A stretch of DNA of 64,000 nucleotides from Paenarthrobacter aurescens TC1 (GCA_000014925.1 CP000474.1:3472001-3536000); one strand, 5' to 3'. Shown: positions 35,177 to 45,034, numbered from the stretch's first letter. Notes: generated by a model from the letters alone, not told the origin. Made by a program: numbers and translations.

Positions 35177-36196
35177 ATGAAGTACCGCCGATCCGGAAAT
35201 GCCAAGTACGCCACCCTGGTAACGCTGACCCTGGCACTCACACTCGCCGCCTGCGCATCATCCACCCCGGTAGCCAGTAGTTCATTCACATCTGCAACAG
35301 AAGAAGCCAACACCCTTGCCCTGTCCCCTGCAGCACCAATGGAAGAAACACTCGCTGCCCCGGCTTCTGAACAAGGCACTCCGCCACAGCTAAGTGAACC
35401 GGCATTGGTCAATGTTTCGGTACCCGTTGTGGCGGCACCGGTTGCTCCCATTCCCGTGCAGGAAGAAACCGCTCCGGCTCCGGCAGCACCTACTGCGCCT
35501 GCCGTGGCGATCGACCCTGTTGTTCCCGCTCCGCCCCTCGCTTCGCCACCGCCCGCAACCATTCCGCCGTCGAGCGTTCCGCCGGTAAGCACCCCCACCG
35601 CACCTGAGATAACACCGATCACCCCCGCCGAACCTTCAACGCCGCACGTCTCGCCAAGCTACCCGCAGATCGGCTTGTTCACGTTCCCCGACGGGCACAT
35701 TTCCTTCCTGCTGCCGGCAGGTTGGACGGCACAAACTGAAGAAGAACCCGTATTCGGAGAGGACCACTACGCTGACGATGATCACTTTGTCGTAGCCCAG
35801 GTCTACGACGAGACCGGCGACAATGTAGCGCGCATCTACAGCGGCGCAGGCGGTGGTGTGGTGGGCGGACCGGTGAACCGCACCATCCTCGACTCACAGA
35901 AGCTCACCGCCTTCGACAGCCGATACGGAGCCTCCCACTTCGCCTTCTTCAAGGATGAATACCCCTTCGACACCACAGAGACCCGGTACTTCATGGGTGT
36001 AGTGGCAGAGCCTCTCATGACTGAAGGCCCCGACAGCACCTCAGCCTCCAGCTTCCTCATCATGGGCAACGGAGCAGCCTCTGCGACTGCACACATCGAC
36101 GTATCAATGTCCGCGGAAGATGCTGAAGCGTGGATGGAAACCGAGCAGTACAGGAACGTTAAGGCCCTCCTGACCAGCATCAAGTACGCGGAGTAG
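35177..36196 (+). CDS. Lipoprotein with Pro-rich stalk and C-terminal domain
   Basis: The ATG at 35177 gives a signal peptide with lipobox LAAC (Cys26 in LTLALTLAACASS). A Pro/Ala/Thr-rich stalk of about 130 residues follows, then a folded C-terminal domain of about 180 residues beginning FPDGHISFLLPAGWTAQTEE. The pattern suggests a surface lipoprotein displayed on a long stalk; the distal domain resembles other secreted domains of unknown function with an LPxGW motif. It is convergent with the DUF1801 gene. Confidence 0.75.
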   Translation: MKYRRSGNAKYATLVTLTLALTLAACASSTPVASSSFTSATEEANTLALSPAAPMEETLAAPASEQGTPPQLSEPALVNVSVPVVAAPVAPIPVQEETAPAPAAPTAPAVAIDPVVPAPPLASPPPATIPPSSVPPVSTPTAPEITPITPAEPSTPHVSPSYPQIGLFTFPDGHISFLLPAGWTAQTEEEPVFGEDHYADDDHFVVAQVYDETGDNVARIYSGAGGGVVGGPVNRTILDSQKLTAFDSRYGASHFAFFKDEYPFDTTETRYFMGVVAEPLMTEGPDSTSASSFLIMGNGAASATAHIDVSMSAEDAEAWMETEQYRNVKALLTSIKYAE

Positions 36197-36212
36197 CCGC
36201 CCAGGCACGATG

Positions 36213-36241
36213 CCCGGCAGAACCGTACAGGGTTTGCCGGG
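36213..36241. terminator. Possible bidirectional hairpin between convergent genes
   Basis: CCCGGCAGAACC and GGGTTTGCCGGG pair with two mismatches around a five-base loop between two convergent stop codons. No T-run follows, so efficiency is uncertain. Confidence 0.4.
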
Positions 36242-36244
36242 TAT

Positions 36245-36604
36245 CTAGACCGCGTCAGAAGGCAGCTGCTGCAGCCGCCACGCGATCATCTCGCGGATGA
36301 GCTCGAGGGGCAGCGGGGCGTCGTGGCGCAGTTGAACAAGGTGGTCAGTGGTTCCGTAGCCAGCCAACTCTGTCGAGAAGTGCTCCATCGCGTCCGGGGT
36401 CGGGTAGAAACCGATGTGTTTCTTTGTTGCAGTGAAGAAGAACAAAGGCTCGGTCCCGAGCTTGAACGTCGGCATGCGCCAACTGATCGATTCTTCAGCT
36501 TCATCGGGCACCGCCGACCGGATCAGTTGGTACACGCTCATCAGCCGTTCCCGTACCTCACCGTCGTACTGCTCGATGTACTCGAGGATGGAACCCGCTG
36601 TCAT
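36245..36604 (-). CDS. DUF1801 (YdhG-like) protein
   Basis: This 119-residue protein has the DUF1801/YdhG pattern: VYQLIRSAVPDEAEESISWR, PTFKLGTEPLFFFTATKKHI, GFYPTPDAMEHF and a C-terminal helix starting at LPLELIREMIAWRLQQ. The family is small, cytosolic and iron-chaperone or frataxin-like in fold, with no settled function. The ATG at 36604 has GGGAGACC before it; the longer frame has no support. Confidence 0.88.
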   Translation of the reverse strand: MTAGSILEYIEQYDGEVRERLMSVYQLIRSAVPDEAEESISWRMPTFKLGTEPLFFFTATKKHIGFYPTPDAMEHFSTELAGYGTTDHLVQLRHDAPLPLELIREMIAWRLQQLPSDAV

Positions 36605-36806
36605 GTGGTCTCCCTTTCGCCGCAAGGCCGATCCTATTACAGCCGCACTCACCCCCCCGGACTTGTTGGCCCCATACTCATCAGCGCTGAGCAGACATCG
36701 TGGGTAGTTCACCCCATCGCGAACACCTCAGCCGTGCGCGAAGATACGCAGACACGCTTCCGCGAAACCGGACGGCCACCTACATTCCCGATAAGGAGCA
36801 AGAACC

Positions 36807-37250
36807 ATGAAACTCGCCTCAAAGATCGCAAGCGCCGGCGCTCTGCTAGGACTCGCTGCAACGTCCCTGCTAGCGGGGGTACCTGCGGCTAATGCCTCGG
36901 GTACGGGCAAAGCCTGCCCGGCAAACCGTGTGTGCCTGTACTTCAACAGTAACTTTGAAGGAGCACGGGCTGACTTCGCATACAGTGATGCCGGCCTGAG
37001 CAACGAGCTCTTCACCGATGGCCCCGCCGGCGTGAACGGCTGGGGAGTCCAAGTCAACAACAACGCAGCGTCACTCATCAACAACACCCCAGGCGGAGCC
37101 AACATCTACGACGGACCCAACTGCACGGGCGAGGCATGGGCTACCTACGGTGGAGAACGTGTCAACTTGGCTTCAATGGGCATGAAGAACCGGGTGACCT
37201 CAATTTACATCGAAGGCGCATGCATCAACCGGGATCAATCCTGGGCATAG
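36807..37250 (+). CDS. Secreted peptidase inhibitor I36-family protein
   Basis: The 147-residue protein has a signal peptide (MKLASKIASAGALLGLAATS...NAS) and a mature beta-gamma-crystallin-like domain: CPANRVCLYFNSNFEGARAD, NNNAASLINNTP, and CTGEAWATYGGERVNLAS. These match the I36 family, known from the Streptomyces metalloproteinase inhibitor SMI. It should fold outside the cell with disulphides and may inhibit a metalloprotease; the target is unknown. AAGGAGCAAGAACC precedes the ATG. Confidence 0.88.
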   Translation: MKLASKIASAGALLGLAATSLLAGVPAANASGTGKACPANRVCLYFNSNFEGARADFAYSDAGLSNELFTDGPAGVNGWGVQVNNNAASLINNTPGGANIYDGPNCTGEAWATYGGERVNLASMGMKNRVTSIYIEGACINRDQSWA

Positions 37251-37448
37251 CCGGCCGACGAAAAGATCAGGGACGTCTTCAAAAGGAAGCACACCAATTT
37301 GATGGCTTGGGCGTGGCGGGTTGTCGGACCTGAGCCCGCCAGACCCTCGCTTCGATACGGCGCCGATGCCAGTCCCAAACACAACCTGACGTCCCATTTT
37401 CTTGAAACTAGAACACCCAATGTCGGCACGCTGTAATCCGCTAAGAGA

Positions 37449-37868
37449 TCAACGAAAACGAACAAAAGACCGAAGCTGGTGCGGGGCAAAGTCGTGTGCC
37501 TCTGTAAACCCTCGGGACTCGTGAAAGGCGCGCTGTGCGTGCTCAGCATCCGTGAGCAGGACTACCTGTCTGATCCGCTCGGTTCGGTGCAGCAATTCGT
37601 CCAGCAGTGCTCCGCCGATTCCCAGTCGTTGGTGCTCTGCCGATACCAGGATGTCCTGGATATAGGCGATCGTGTAACCATCAGAAACTGTCCGCGCTAG
37701 CCCGACCAACTTACCTACTGCGTTTCTCGCTGTTAGGACGCAGAACGAACCATCAACGGCGGCGACAAGAGCTGCATGGTCGTCGGTATAGGCGGTCCAT
37801 TCCACCGAGCCATACAACTCGATGAGCTCGTCAGCGGTGGGTATCTCAGCGGTGATCGCGTAATCCAT
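37449..37868 (-). CDS. GNAT-family N-acetyltransferase
   Basis: This 139-residue protein has the GNAT fold: a strand LVGLARTVSDGYTIAYIQDI, the acetyl-CoA pyrophosphate loop SAEHQRLGIGGALLDELL (Q/R-x-x-G-x-G/A) and a C-terminal strand VVLLTDAEHAQRAFHESRGF. It should transfer acetyl from acetyl-CoA to an unidentified amine. The ATG at 37868 is preferred over the frame extension to 37934 because homology starts there. Confidence 0.9.
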   Translation of the reverse strand: MDYAITAEIPTADELIELYGSVEWTAYTDDHAALVAAVDGSFCVLTARNAVGKLVGLARTVSDGYTIAYIQDILVSAEHQRLGIGGALLDELLHRTERIRQVVLLTDAEHAQRAFHESRGFTEAHDFAPHQLRSFVRFR

Positions 37869-38039
37869 GTGTCGATCTTCGCAGCCATAAGCCTTTACGT
37901 TGCGCGTAGGCCGCTCCCCCGCAGGACGCCCCACAGAATCCGGTTATCCCTTAGCGTGCTGGGGAACAGTTTCGAACATCGCTACATCGGTTGGCCCAGT
38001 TCCAGCATCGGCCGGCACAGCCACAACTGGGTCGTATCG

Positions 38040-38936
38040 TTAAAGCCCGGTAGTGCTCACGCCGTACTCGGCTTGCTCAGGAGTGAAGCCGTTGTAGATT
38101 AGCTGGTCGACAAGCCCGGAACGCGAGAAGGAGCTGTATTTCAGGTAGCTCGCGGCTTTCTTGGCTGCTTGCTCGTTCCAGTCGACTTTCATGGTGTCAA
38201 CCGCCCACGTTGCATCTGCAGTTGAGAACTTGTTGTACTCCAGTTGTCCGATGAGGCCGGTGCGCGAGAATGCAGAGAACTTGAGGTAGCTTGCAGCTTT
38301 CCCCCGAGCGTTCTGCTGGCTGACCGTTCCAGCCTTGGCAGCGGCTTCAGCATCGGCGGCAGCTTTAGCGGCTGCGGCATCAGCGGCCGCTTTGGCCTTG
38401 GCCGCGGCGTCGGCTTCAGCTTTGGTCTTGGCCGCTGCATCTGCGTCGGCCTTTGCTTTGACCGCAGCTTCTTTCTTCAATTTTTCATCCCCATAGGCTT
38501 CCGCCTGAGTTGGGCACAGGTCGATAAGTTTGCTTCCGGCCGATTTGAAGGAATCAACGTTGACGTGCACTTTGGCGCCCTCAGCTGAGGCAAAGCCGTC
38601 CAGCGTTTTAGCCATGTCAATGATGAGAGGTTTCATCTCATCGTTGGCGGTGCCAGCCACGTACTCAAGGTCAGCGACAATAGTTTTTGCCTTGGTTTGG
38701 TCGTTCTCAGTGACAGGGTCCGGTAGGTTTTGCAAGAAGGCTACCGCTCCGAACATTCGACCTTCGTCACCCTTGTCGAAGAGCTGGTCGCAGGTCTGAT
38801 CGGCCGAAAAGACAGCCTTGGTGGTTTCTGGAGTGGGTTCCGCTGGGGCCTCGGAGCCTCCGCCGCCACAACCGGTCAATGCTAGGACGGCGACAGTGAT
38901 GGTGGCCGGAAAAAACTTATTCAATTGTTCCCCCAT
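38040..38936 (-). CDS. Ltp-family repeat lipoprotein
   Basis: This 298-residue protein has a lipoprotein signal (Cys23 in VAVLALTGCGGGG), a helical domain (about 40-150) and a long Ala/Lys-rich coiled coil (about 155-205). Two C-terminal Ltp repeats follow, AASYLKFSAFSRTGLIGQLE and AASYLKYSSFSRSGLVDQLI. Ltp repeats are three-helix units; the founding Ltp of phage TP-J34 is a superinfection-exclusion lipoprotein that blocks phage DNA entry. Such proteins are also widespread in chromosomes with unknown function. The coiled coil could lift the repeats away from the membrane. The frame extension to 38990 is not used. Confidence 0.85.
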   Translation of the reverse strand: MGEQLNKFFPATITVAVLALTGCGGGGSEAPAEPTPETTKAVFSADQTCDQLFDKGDEGRMFGAVAFLQNLPDPVTENDQTKAKTIVADLEYVAGTANDEMKPLIIDMAKTLDGFASAEGAKVHVNVDSFKSAGSKLIDLCPTQAEAYGDEKLKKEAAVKAKADADAAAKTKAEADAAAKAKAAADAAAAKAAADAEAAAKAGTVSQQNARGKAASYLKFSAFSRTGLIGQLEYNKFSTADATWAVDTMKVDWNEQAAKKAASYLKYSSFSRSGLVDQLIYNGFTPEQAEYGVSTTGL

Positions 38937-39322
38937 GAGTTCGATATTTGTCAGCATTGTATGCGACCGGGACAGCTGGCCGGACTCCATGTCATTTATC
39001 TGCCGCCCTGATCAGCGGTGAATCTCCAGGTGGTCCCCGGATTGGAGGGTTACGAGAACCTCGTCAGGGGCATCCGCATTTTCGCGCCCGTAAGACGGTC
39101 CCCACGGGCCACATCAAACGCGCATCGACGTCCCGTCGTTCAAGGGCTACTGGATTCCGTAAGACCTGCCCGCAAAATGCCCGGTGAAGGTGCCCTAAAC
39201 GCTATACGGGTCACCATTCCCACGTCCTTGGAATAGGAACGCCATAGTCGATTACCCTGATCCAGACACCGGATGCCTGAAACAACGCAGCTGCATGCAT
39301 ACCGAAACATTTGAGGAGTCCT
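38937..39322. other. Intergenic region without a supported gene
   Basis: About 390 bp separate two divergent genes. A plus-strand frame at 39018-39236 (LEGYENLVRGIRIFAPVRRS) shows no family or strong start. The region should contain promoters for the Ltp lipoprotein and DUF1349 genes. Confidence 0.35.
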
Positions 39323-39904
39323 GTGATTACCGATATCCCCTGGAACCGCGGCGAGTGGACAAACCAGCCGGCCGCCGTCGTCGAGCAGGCAGGTGACCTC
39401 TTGGTGACTGCAGCCGAAAGCAGTGACGCTTGGCGCGTCACGTCCTACGGATTCATCCATGACACCGAGCACGCGCTGCTTGCCCCGCTCCCCCAGGACA
39501 GCGCGATGGAGGTTGAGTTCACGGCAGCGTTTTCCCAACAGTTCGACCAAGCGGGCATCTTTGTCCGCATCAGCGCCGAGCATTGGATCAAGGCGGGCGT
39601 GGAATTCGCCGACGGCGCCGCTCAAGTGGGCGCGGTGGTCACCAACCGCTTCTCGGACTGGTCCTTGGCGCCTGTTCCGGATTGGAACGGCGAGCGGGTC
39701 CGCATGAGGGTCAGTCGTTCCGGCGACGCCCTCACCATAAGGGCCGCTTCGGGCAGCAACGAACTCCGGCTAGTACGTGTTGTGCCGCTGGCACCTGACC
39801 TGGTGACCGTCGCCGGGCCGTTCACCTGCGCACCAACACGTGCAGGGTTGACCGTCCCTTTTCACTCCTGGCGGGCTAAGCCAGCCGACAGCCAGCTTCA
39901 CTGA
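39323..39904 (+). CDS. DUF1349 domain protein
   Basis: This 193-residue protein matches DUF1349, a concanavalin-like beta-sandwich: WRVTSYGFIHDTEHALLAPL, then FDQAGIFVRISAEHWIKAGV and EFADGAAQVGAVVTNRFSDW. Members are cytosolic and likely bind carbohydrates; the function is not established. The GTG at 39323 has GAGGAG nine bases upstream; the TTG at 39311 is less likely. It stands alone on the plus strand. Confidence 0.85.
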   Translation: MITDIPWNRGEWTNQPAAVVEQAGDLLVTAAESSDAWRVTSYGFIHDTEHALLAPLPQDSAMEVEFTAAFSQQFDQAGIFVRISAEHWIKAGVEFADGAAQVGAVVTNRFSDWSLAPVPDWNGERVRMRVSRSGDALTIRAASGSNELRLVRVVPLAPDLVTVAGPFTCAPTRAGLTVPFHSWRAKPADSQLH

Positions 39905-40031
39905 TGCCAGCCCCAGCGGAGCGAGCTTGCGGGCCCAAGCGTTCATGAGATTATGGAAGTTCCGGCAGCCTGCGATTGGCAGTGCTGCGACTCAGTTGGC
40001 TCCATAACAAGCCTATGGGGGGCACATCACG

Positions 40032-40544
40032 GTGGAAGATACTGCAAGTCTTTGGCGTACTGATCCTGCGACGTTCCGCGACGTGGTGATCAACCGCAAA
40101 GCCCTGGAAGCTGCGTTGGCAGGCGAGTGCCCTCCGGTGGAGCGCGTCAGGTATCTGGCGCTACTTGGCCGGGACACCGAAGCCCTGGACGAAGGCTTCA
40201 AGTTGCTGCCTCATACACCTGACCGCCGAGAGCTGTTGCTGGTCCTGGCCCAGATCAATCAACGCCAATACCGCTGGCACGACGCCGCAGTTCTCCACGA
40301 AAAAGCACTCCGAACAGTCCAGTCACCGGAAGAGGAGGCCTACGTTCGCCACCACATCGGGCGGCGGCTTTTCGACGAAGCCCGTTTCCGTGCCGCCGCG
40401 GATGAATTTCAGTGGGCAGCGGACCTCTACCGTGTGGCCGGCCACCCTCAATTCGCCGAAGACAACCGCCAAGCCATGCGCCACGCCCTGCATGTGCACA
40501 GCGCCGAGCGAGGCGGCGGTCGTCCTGCGTTTGAGCTCTCCTGA
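40032..40544 (+). CDS. TPR-like protein (170 aa)
   Basis: The protein is all helical with paired-helix repeats resembling tetratricopeptide units: VERVRYLALLGRDTEALDEG, LLVLAQINQRQYRWHDAAVL and HHIGRRLFDEARFRAAADEF, each with the A/G-x-Y/F spacing of TPRs. Such domains bind other proteins. The GTG at 40032 follows GGGGGGCACATCAC. It is a solitary gene; no partner is evident. Confidence 0.75.
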   Translation: MEDTASLWRTDPATFRDVVINRKALEAALAGECPPVERVRYLALLGRDTEALDEGFKLLPHTPDRRELLLVLAQINQRQYRWHDAAVLHEKALRTVQSPEEEAYVRHHIGRRLFDEARFRAAADEFQWAADLYRVAGHPQFAEDNRQAMRHALHVHSAERGGGRPAFELS

Positions 40545-40652
40545 CAATCCCTCACGACCCGTTTTTCGTGGAACCGAGGCATCAAAATCTGCCCAACATG
40601 AATGCTAGGCTCGGCTCAAATCAGAGCTTGAATGGGTGGGGCTTGGGGGATC

Positions 40653-41873
40653 ATGGGAACTTTTCGTGCACTTGCAGTGAAATCGGCTGTTCTTGCCGCG
40701 GTGTTGTTGAGTTCAACGGTGGCTGGGTTACCGCCGGCCGTAGCTAAAGACGGCATCGAGTCCGCGCCACAGGCATCGTCGTACATACCGCCCATAGTGG
40801 GCTTGCCCTTTGTGGGGTCCGAGCTGACCTTGGGGATAACACAGTTTCAGAAGTGCAAAACTGAGGAAGCCCCGAACGGGTTTGTTCTTGAATGGCTCAG
40901 TAACGGCGTTCCCCTACCAGCCGAGCGGCAAGGGGAATTCCTGAAACTCATCCCCGAGGACCGGGGTAAGCGTATCTCCATGAACGTCCACACCCAATGT
41001 GCGGTACCACAGGTCTTCTACAGCAGAGTGACGCGTCCCATCGAAGCATCCAGCCGGGCCATGGGCTGGACAGGCCGGGGGAACTTTGAACTGCTGGGCC
41101 GAACCGACGGTGGGGACCTTGTCCTCTACCCCCGGACGTACGAGCCGCACTGGGTTTACTGGGGGCCTGGCATGGAGCTCCTCCAGTTCCCCAGCTCCTG
41201 GGATGAACCCAGGGTGGTAGGAACGGGGTGGAACATCTTCGATATCGTCTTCTCCCCCGGTGACTTTGATGGAGACGGGCATAACGACATATTGGGACGG
41301 GACAGCGCCGGTAACCTACATCTCTACCCCGGCGACGGTGAGGGAGGCTGGCTCCCACCCAAACAGGTTGGTTCCGGCTGGGGCATCTTCGATTCGATCG
41401 TTGGGCCTGGGGATTTCGACGGTGACGGCCTCAACGACGTCCTAGCGCGTGACCGTTCGGGAAACCTGCATCTTTACCCGGGTAGCGGCGACGGCGGCTG
41501 GCTCGCGGCTTCACAAGTAGGAGCAGGCTGGCAAGTCTTCGACAAAATCATTGCAGCCGGCGATTCCACCGGTGATGGGACAGCGGACATTTTCGCCCGC
41601 GATCGCAGTGGCTTCCTCTACCAGTACCCCTCTGACGGATATGGCGGTTGGGCCGGACCATCGTTGGTAGGCCACGGTTGGGACGAAATGGCCGAGATCA
41701 GCAGCGCCGGCCCCTCCGAGAAGTCGTACAACATTTCCAGCAGTGAGCTCATCGCCTATACCCACGACGGAGATCTCTTTCGCTACGACAACATCGGCAT
41801 TGACGGACGCTACTCGCTGTTCAAGCAAGGCCAGATCGGCAACGGATGGGACATCTTCAGCAGTCTCATCTAA
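40653..41873 (+). CDS. Secreted FG-GAP/VCBS repeat protein
   Basis: This 406-residue protein has a signal peptide (RALAVKSAVLAAVLLSSTVA). An N-terminal Ig-like domain (about 45-125) is followed by FG-GAP repeats with calcium-binding loops GDFDGDGHNDILGRD, GDFDGDGLNDVLARD and GDSTGDGTADIFARD, each followed by a SGNLHLYPG-type strand. This should form a beta-propeller outside the cell, often used for adhesion or ligand binding. The ATG at 40653 has GGGGGA just upstream. No anchor is seen, so it is probably released. Confidence 0.88.
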   Translation: MGTFRALAVKSAVLAAVLLSSTVAGLPPAVAKDGIESAPQASSYIPPIVGLPFVGSELTLGITQFQKCKTEEAPNGFVLEWLSNGVPLPAERQGEFLKLIPEDRGKRISMNVHTQCAVPQVFYSRVTRPIEASSRAMGWTGRGNFELLGRTDGGDLVLYPRTYEPHWVYWGPGMELLQFPSSWDEPRVVGTGWNIFDIVFSPGDFDGDGHNDILGRDSAGNLHLYPGDGEGGWLPPKQVGSGWGIFDSIVGPGDFDGDGLNDVLARDRSGNLHLYPGSGDGGWLAASQVGAGWQVFDKIIAAGDSTGDGTADIFARDRSGFLYQYPSDGYGGWAGPSLVGHGWDEMAEISSAGPSEKSYNISSSELIAYTHDGDLFRYDNIGIDGRYSLFKQGQIGNGWDIFSSLI

Positions 41874-42029
41874 AACGTAAGGCGCGGGACGCTGAGATCA
41901 TCGCACTATGTCCGGCGACTCCGCCTTACTGCGAAACCGGCCAGTGCAGTGCCCCAAGCGTCACCGAAGAGCAGCTGATGTAGCCTTAGTAAGGAAGCTG
42001 ACTATTTCGGAAAGCATGGGGGTGCCAGA

Positions 42030-42446
42030 ATGCCTGATATGGAGCGATGGCCAACCAGCCGGCTGCTGTCCACAGCTGCGCGGCTCGTGGAGCTGGCGTG
42101 GAACGACAAACTACGCCCGCTGGGGTTGACCTATCCGGCGGTACTCACCCTTGACGCCTTGGCAGCGGCAGGGCCCATCACGCCCGGGGAACTTGCCCGG
42201 AGCGTCCGCGTCCAAGCCCAAACCATGGGCCCGCTGCTCACCAGGCTGGAATCGCGGGGTTACATCCGCCGTCAGCCCAATCGATTCGACCGACGCAGCC
42301 AGCTGATATTCATTACCGACGTGGGTCTGACGCTGCTGGAGCAATCCCACCGCCAAGAGAACACCGTGCTGTCGGCCATCGATCTCGACTCGGAGGACCT
42401 CCGTGAAGCGCTGCTGGCAATCGTGCGCCACACAAAGTTCAACTGA
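42030..42446 (+). CDS. MarR-family transcriptional regulator
   Basis: This 138-residue protein has the MarR winged helix: LTYPAVLTLDALAAAGPITP, recognition region GELARSVRVQAQTMGPLLTR, and wing ESRGYIRRQPNRFDRRSQLI. It should bind a palindromic operator as a dimer and respond to a small ligand. No obvious regulated transporter or enzyme gene lies beside it; the nearest large gene is selO, convergent to it. Confidence 0.92.
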   Translation: MPDMERWPTSRLLSTAARLVELAWNDKLRPLGLTYPAVLTLDALAAAGPITPGELARSVRVQAQTMGPLLTRLESRGYIRRQPNRFDRRSQLIFITDVGLTLLEQSHRQENTVLSAIDLDSEDLREALLAIVRHTKFN

Positions 42447-42598
42447 TCGTGACTCATCCCGCCTAGACGAATGTCCGCCCATCAGGGCAGTATGGTGTTA
42501 TCCGCTGATGAAGTCCGGCGTTCCAAGGGGAAAGTTCTCTCCCCCACCAACCGGGCTAGAGACACTTTAGAAGATACCCGGACCAGCAAAAGGGCATC

Positions 42599-42778
42599 AT
42601 GAGTGAACTCAAAATAGGCGACAGCCTGCCAGTGGAACTTCTTAGTTTCAAGGCAGCAGAATGCCTCATATCAACAAGCACCTCCGGCACAGAAGACTTG
42701 TGCGTACTGGATGCAGGACACACAGGAAATCATTTGTCTGCAGGTGCGGACATGGTTGTTCGGGCCGTCTGGAGCTAG
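42599..42778 (+). CDS. Possible small protein (59 aa)
   Basis: An ATG at 42599 preceded by AAAAGGG opens a 59-residue frame (SELKIGDSLPVELLSFKAAE...). No membrane segment or known family is seen. The ribosome binding site is the main support; it may be a chance frame. Confidence 0.32.
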   Translation: MSELKIGDSLPVELLSFKAAECLISTSTSGTEDLCVLDAGHTGNHLSAGADMVVRAVWS

Positions 42779-42845
42779 GCCAACCGGCCGGCGACCAGCC
42801 CGGCACGGCTGGCTCGCTGGCCGGCGGCTTTACTCGCCAGCAGCT

Positions 42846-44309
42846 TTACGTGCCGCAGAAGGTCCGGTAGGGTCCGAAGCTCTCCGGCGCAGGCTCGGCA
42901 TACTTTTCCAAGCCAGGACGTTCGCTGTACGGGTGGGATACAGCGGCCAGCAACCGCTCAGCCGGACCTATGTCCCCTTCAGTTGCGGAAGCAAGGGCTT
43001 CCTCCACCAAGTGGTTCCGTGGAATATAGATCGGGTTGACCTGGTCCATGGCATCGGCATCCGGATTAAGTGCCTGCCAGCGTTCCAACCAGGAATCGAA
43101 CGCGGCCAGATCCAGGATTTGGCTGCGCGCGGGTTCGACCTCCCCGCGGGCCGCTTTTCCGAGGCTTCGGAAAAACGAGGTGTAGTCCGCGCGCGTCTCC
43201 TGAACCAGCTGCAGGAGGTCATCCACCAAAGGCGAGGCAACGTCGTCTTCAATTCCCTCAGGCAGCCCAAGCTTGGCTTGCATGCCGCTGAACCACGCGG
43301 CGCTGTATTCCTGGCGGAATCCATTGAGCGCCTCAACAGCCAGGGCCACCGCCTGCTCCTCATCCTCGTGGATCAAAGCGGCAATTGATTCGGCGAAACG
43401 GGCAAGGTTCCACTCCGCAACCACAGGCTGGCTACGGTAGGCGTAACGTCCCATTTCATCAATGGAGCTGTACACGGCTCCCGGATCGAAACCCTCCATG
43501 AAAGCGCACGGACCGTAGTCGATGGTTTCGCCGGACACCGTCATATTGTCCGTATTCATGACACCGTGCACGAAGCCGACCAGCATCCACTGCGCCACAA
43601 GTTTCGCCTGGACTGAGATGACGCCCTTGAGGAGCGCAAGGTAGCGGTTGCTTTCACCGGCCGACGACGGGTGGTGGCGTTCGATCGCATGGTCAGCAAG
43701 CCGACGAAGCAGGTCCATGTCGTTGGAAGCCCTGGCGTACTGGAAGCTGCCCACCCGCAGATGACTGCCGGCAACCCGGGTCAGAACGGCCCCCGGCAGG
43801 AGGGTCTCCCGCTGAACCTGACGCCCGGTGGCCACAACCGCGAGCGACCTGGTGGTGGGAATGTTCAGGGCATGCATCGACTCACTCACGATGTACTCCC
43901 GCATCATGGGACCAACCGCCGCCAGACCGTCACCGTTCCTGGCAAAAGGCGTCCGCCCCGATCCCTTGAGATGAACGTCGCGAAGCTTCCCGTCAGCGCC
44001 GGCGATCTCACCCAGCAGAAGGGCGCGCCCATCCCCCAAGCGCGGTGAATACCAGCCGAACTGGTGACCGGAGTAGCCCTGGGCTACCGGAGTTGCCTCT
44101 TCCGGCAAGGCGTTGCCGACCAGCAGCCGCACGCCCTCCGGGCTCCGGAGAAAATCAGGATCAAAACCAAGTTCGACGGCGAGTGGCTGGTTGAGCGTCA
44201 AAAGCTGCGGATCAGGAGCTTCCTCCGCCCGCCAAGGAATAGCCAGCTCCGGGAGCTCCCTGGCGAAATGTCCTCCAAAGGCGACGGTGGAATGCGCAAC
44301 TTCACTCAT
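42846..44309 (-). CDS. selO: Protein AMPylase SelO (UPF0061/YdiU)
   Basis: This 487-residue protein is a SelO-type pseudokinase-fold enzyme that transfers AMP from ATP to protein Ser/Thr/Tyr and is linked to redox stress. Family motifs include [59 protein letters not shown] and [20 protein letters not shown] (with the conserved D and N that bind metal). The C-terminus ends in FCGT, with Cys where eukaryotic SelO has selenocysteine. Length matches the family. It is a single minus-strand gene. Confidence 0.95.
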
Positions 44310-44537
44310 CTATCAAGGATATAGATGCCGTTGCCGGGGCGAAATGACGATGACATCCGTTGCGGGACCTTCGTGCGCTACTCCCCGAGCTCAAGCCGAG
44401 ATGGACGTCTTGGTCGCGGAACAGATGAGCACGGAGTCGTTTGGCGCGCTCATCAACGAATCCGGCACACTTCCCGCGTCCTAGAGAATGGCCCGTTGTT
44501 GCGTAGCATAGGGACCCAACGACTCTTGGGGGGACCA

Positions 44538-44696
44538 ATGAATTTAAGTCCGGCCTTCGGAATCATGGGGATTCTGTATGCTGTTTTCACGATCGCGGTG
44601 GCCGCCCTGGCTGTCTATGCCTTGGTCTTGGCCATCATCTTCTTACGGCTGCGGATCGCTGAGCTGAAGAGGACAGCGCGGTCAGAGGACAGTTGA
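44538..44696 (+). CDS. Small single-pass membrane protein (52 aa)
   Basis: The ATG at 44538 directly follows GGGGGGACC and gives a 52-residue product with one membrane segment (AVFTIAVAALAVYALVLAII) and a basic tail (FLRLRIAELKRTARSEDS). The upstream frame extension lacks support. No family was recognised. Confidence 0.6.
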   Translation: MNLSPAFGIMGILYAVFTIAVAALAVYALVLAIIFLRLRIAELKRTARSEDS

Positions 44697-45034
44697 ACCG
44701 CCGCCGTATTACCGCCCACCGCCTAAAACAGGTAAGCAAGTCCTGCCCCCCAAGCTCCATTGTTCAGGGAGGTTCGACATGCCCGGTATGGGATCCCCTA
44801 TCTAACGCGCAACTGACCGTAGGCATGCTCAAGCTTTCACTGAGGAGTGGTGCGAATATCAACCCGGCGGCAGAGGCAATGCCGAAATTCGCTCGCTGGA
44901 TGAAATTCCGGCTGTATGCCTCTAGGCCGTTAGAGCACAAAGGCTCCTACCTCGCCTTCCGGCTAGCATGTGAACCACTGCCTTTTGGCAGGAGATCAAT
45001 TGGGGGCGGTTTCCGCCAAAAAGTTAGGCGATAT
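44697..45034. other. 338-bp stretch without a supported gene
   Basis: The frame of the following membrane protein is open through this stretch, but the translation is hydrophilic and shows no domain or conserved feature. It may contain the promoter of the next gene. Confidence 0.35.

Noticed and set aside
38340..38470. Ala/Lys-rich repetitive sequence considered as a DNA repeat or CRISPR-like array
   Set aside because: It is coding for a coiled coil in the Ltp lipoprotein; no regular repeat-spacer structure is present.
39140..39625. 161-residue minus-strand open frame
   Set aside because: It is mostly antisense to the DUF1349 gene, with no signal or domain.
44344..44484. 46-residue plus-strand frame after selO
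   Set aside because: A single weak ribosome binding site is the only support; no membrane segment or family.
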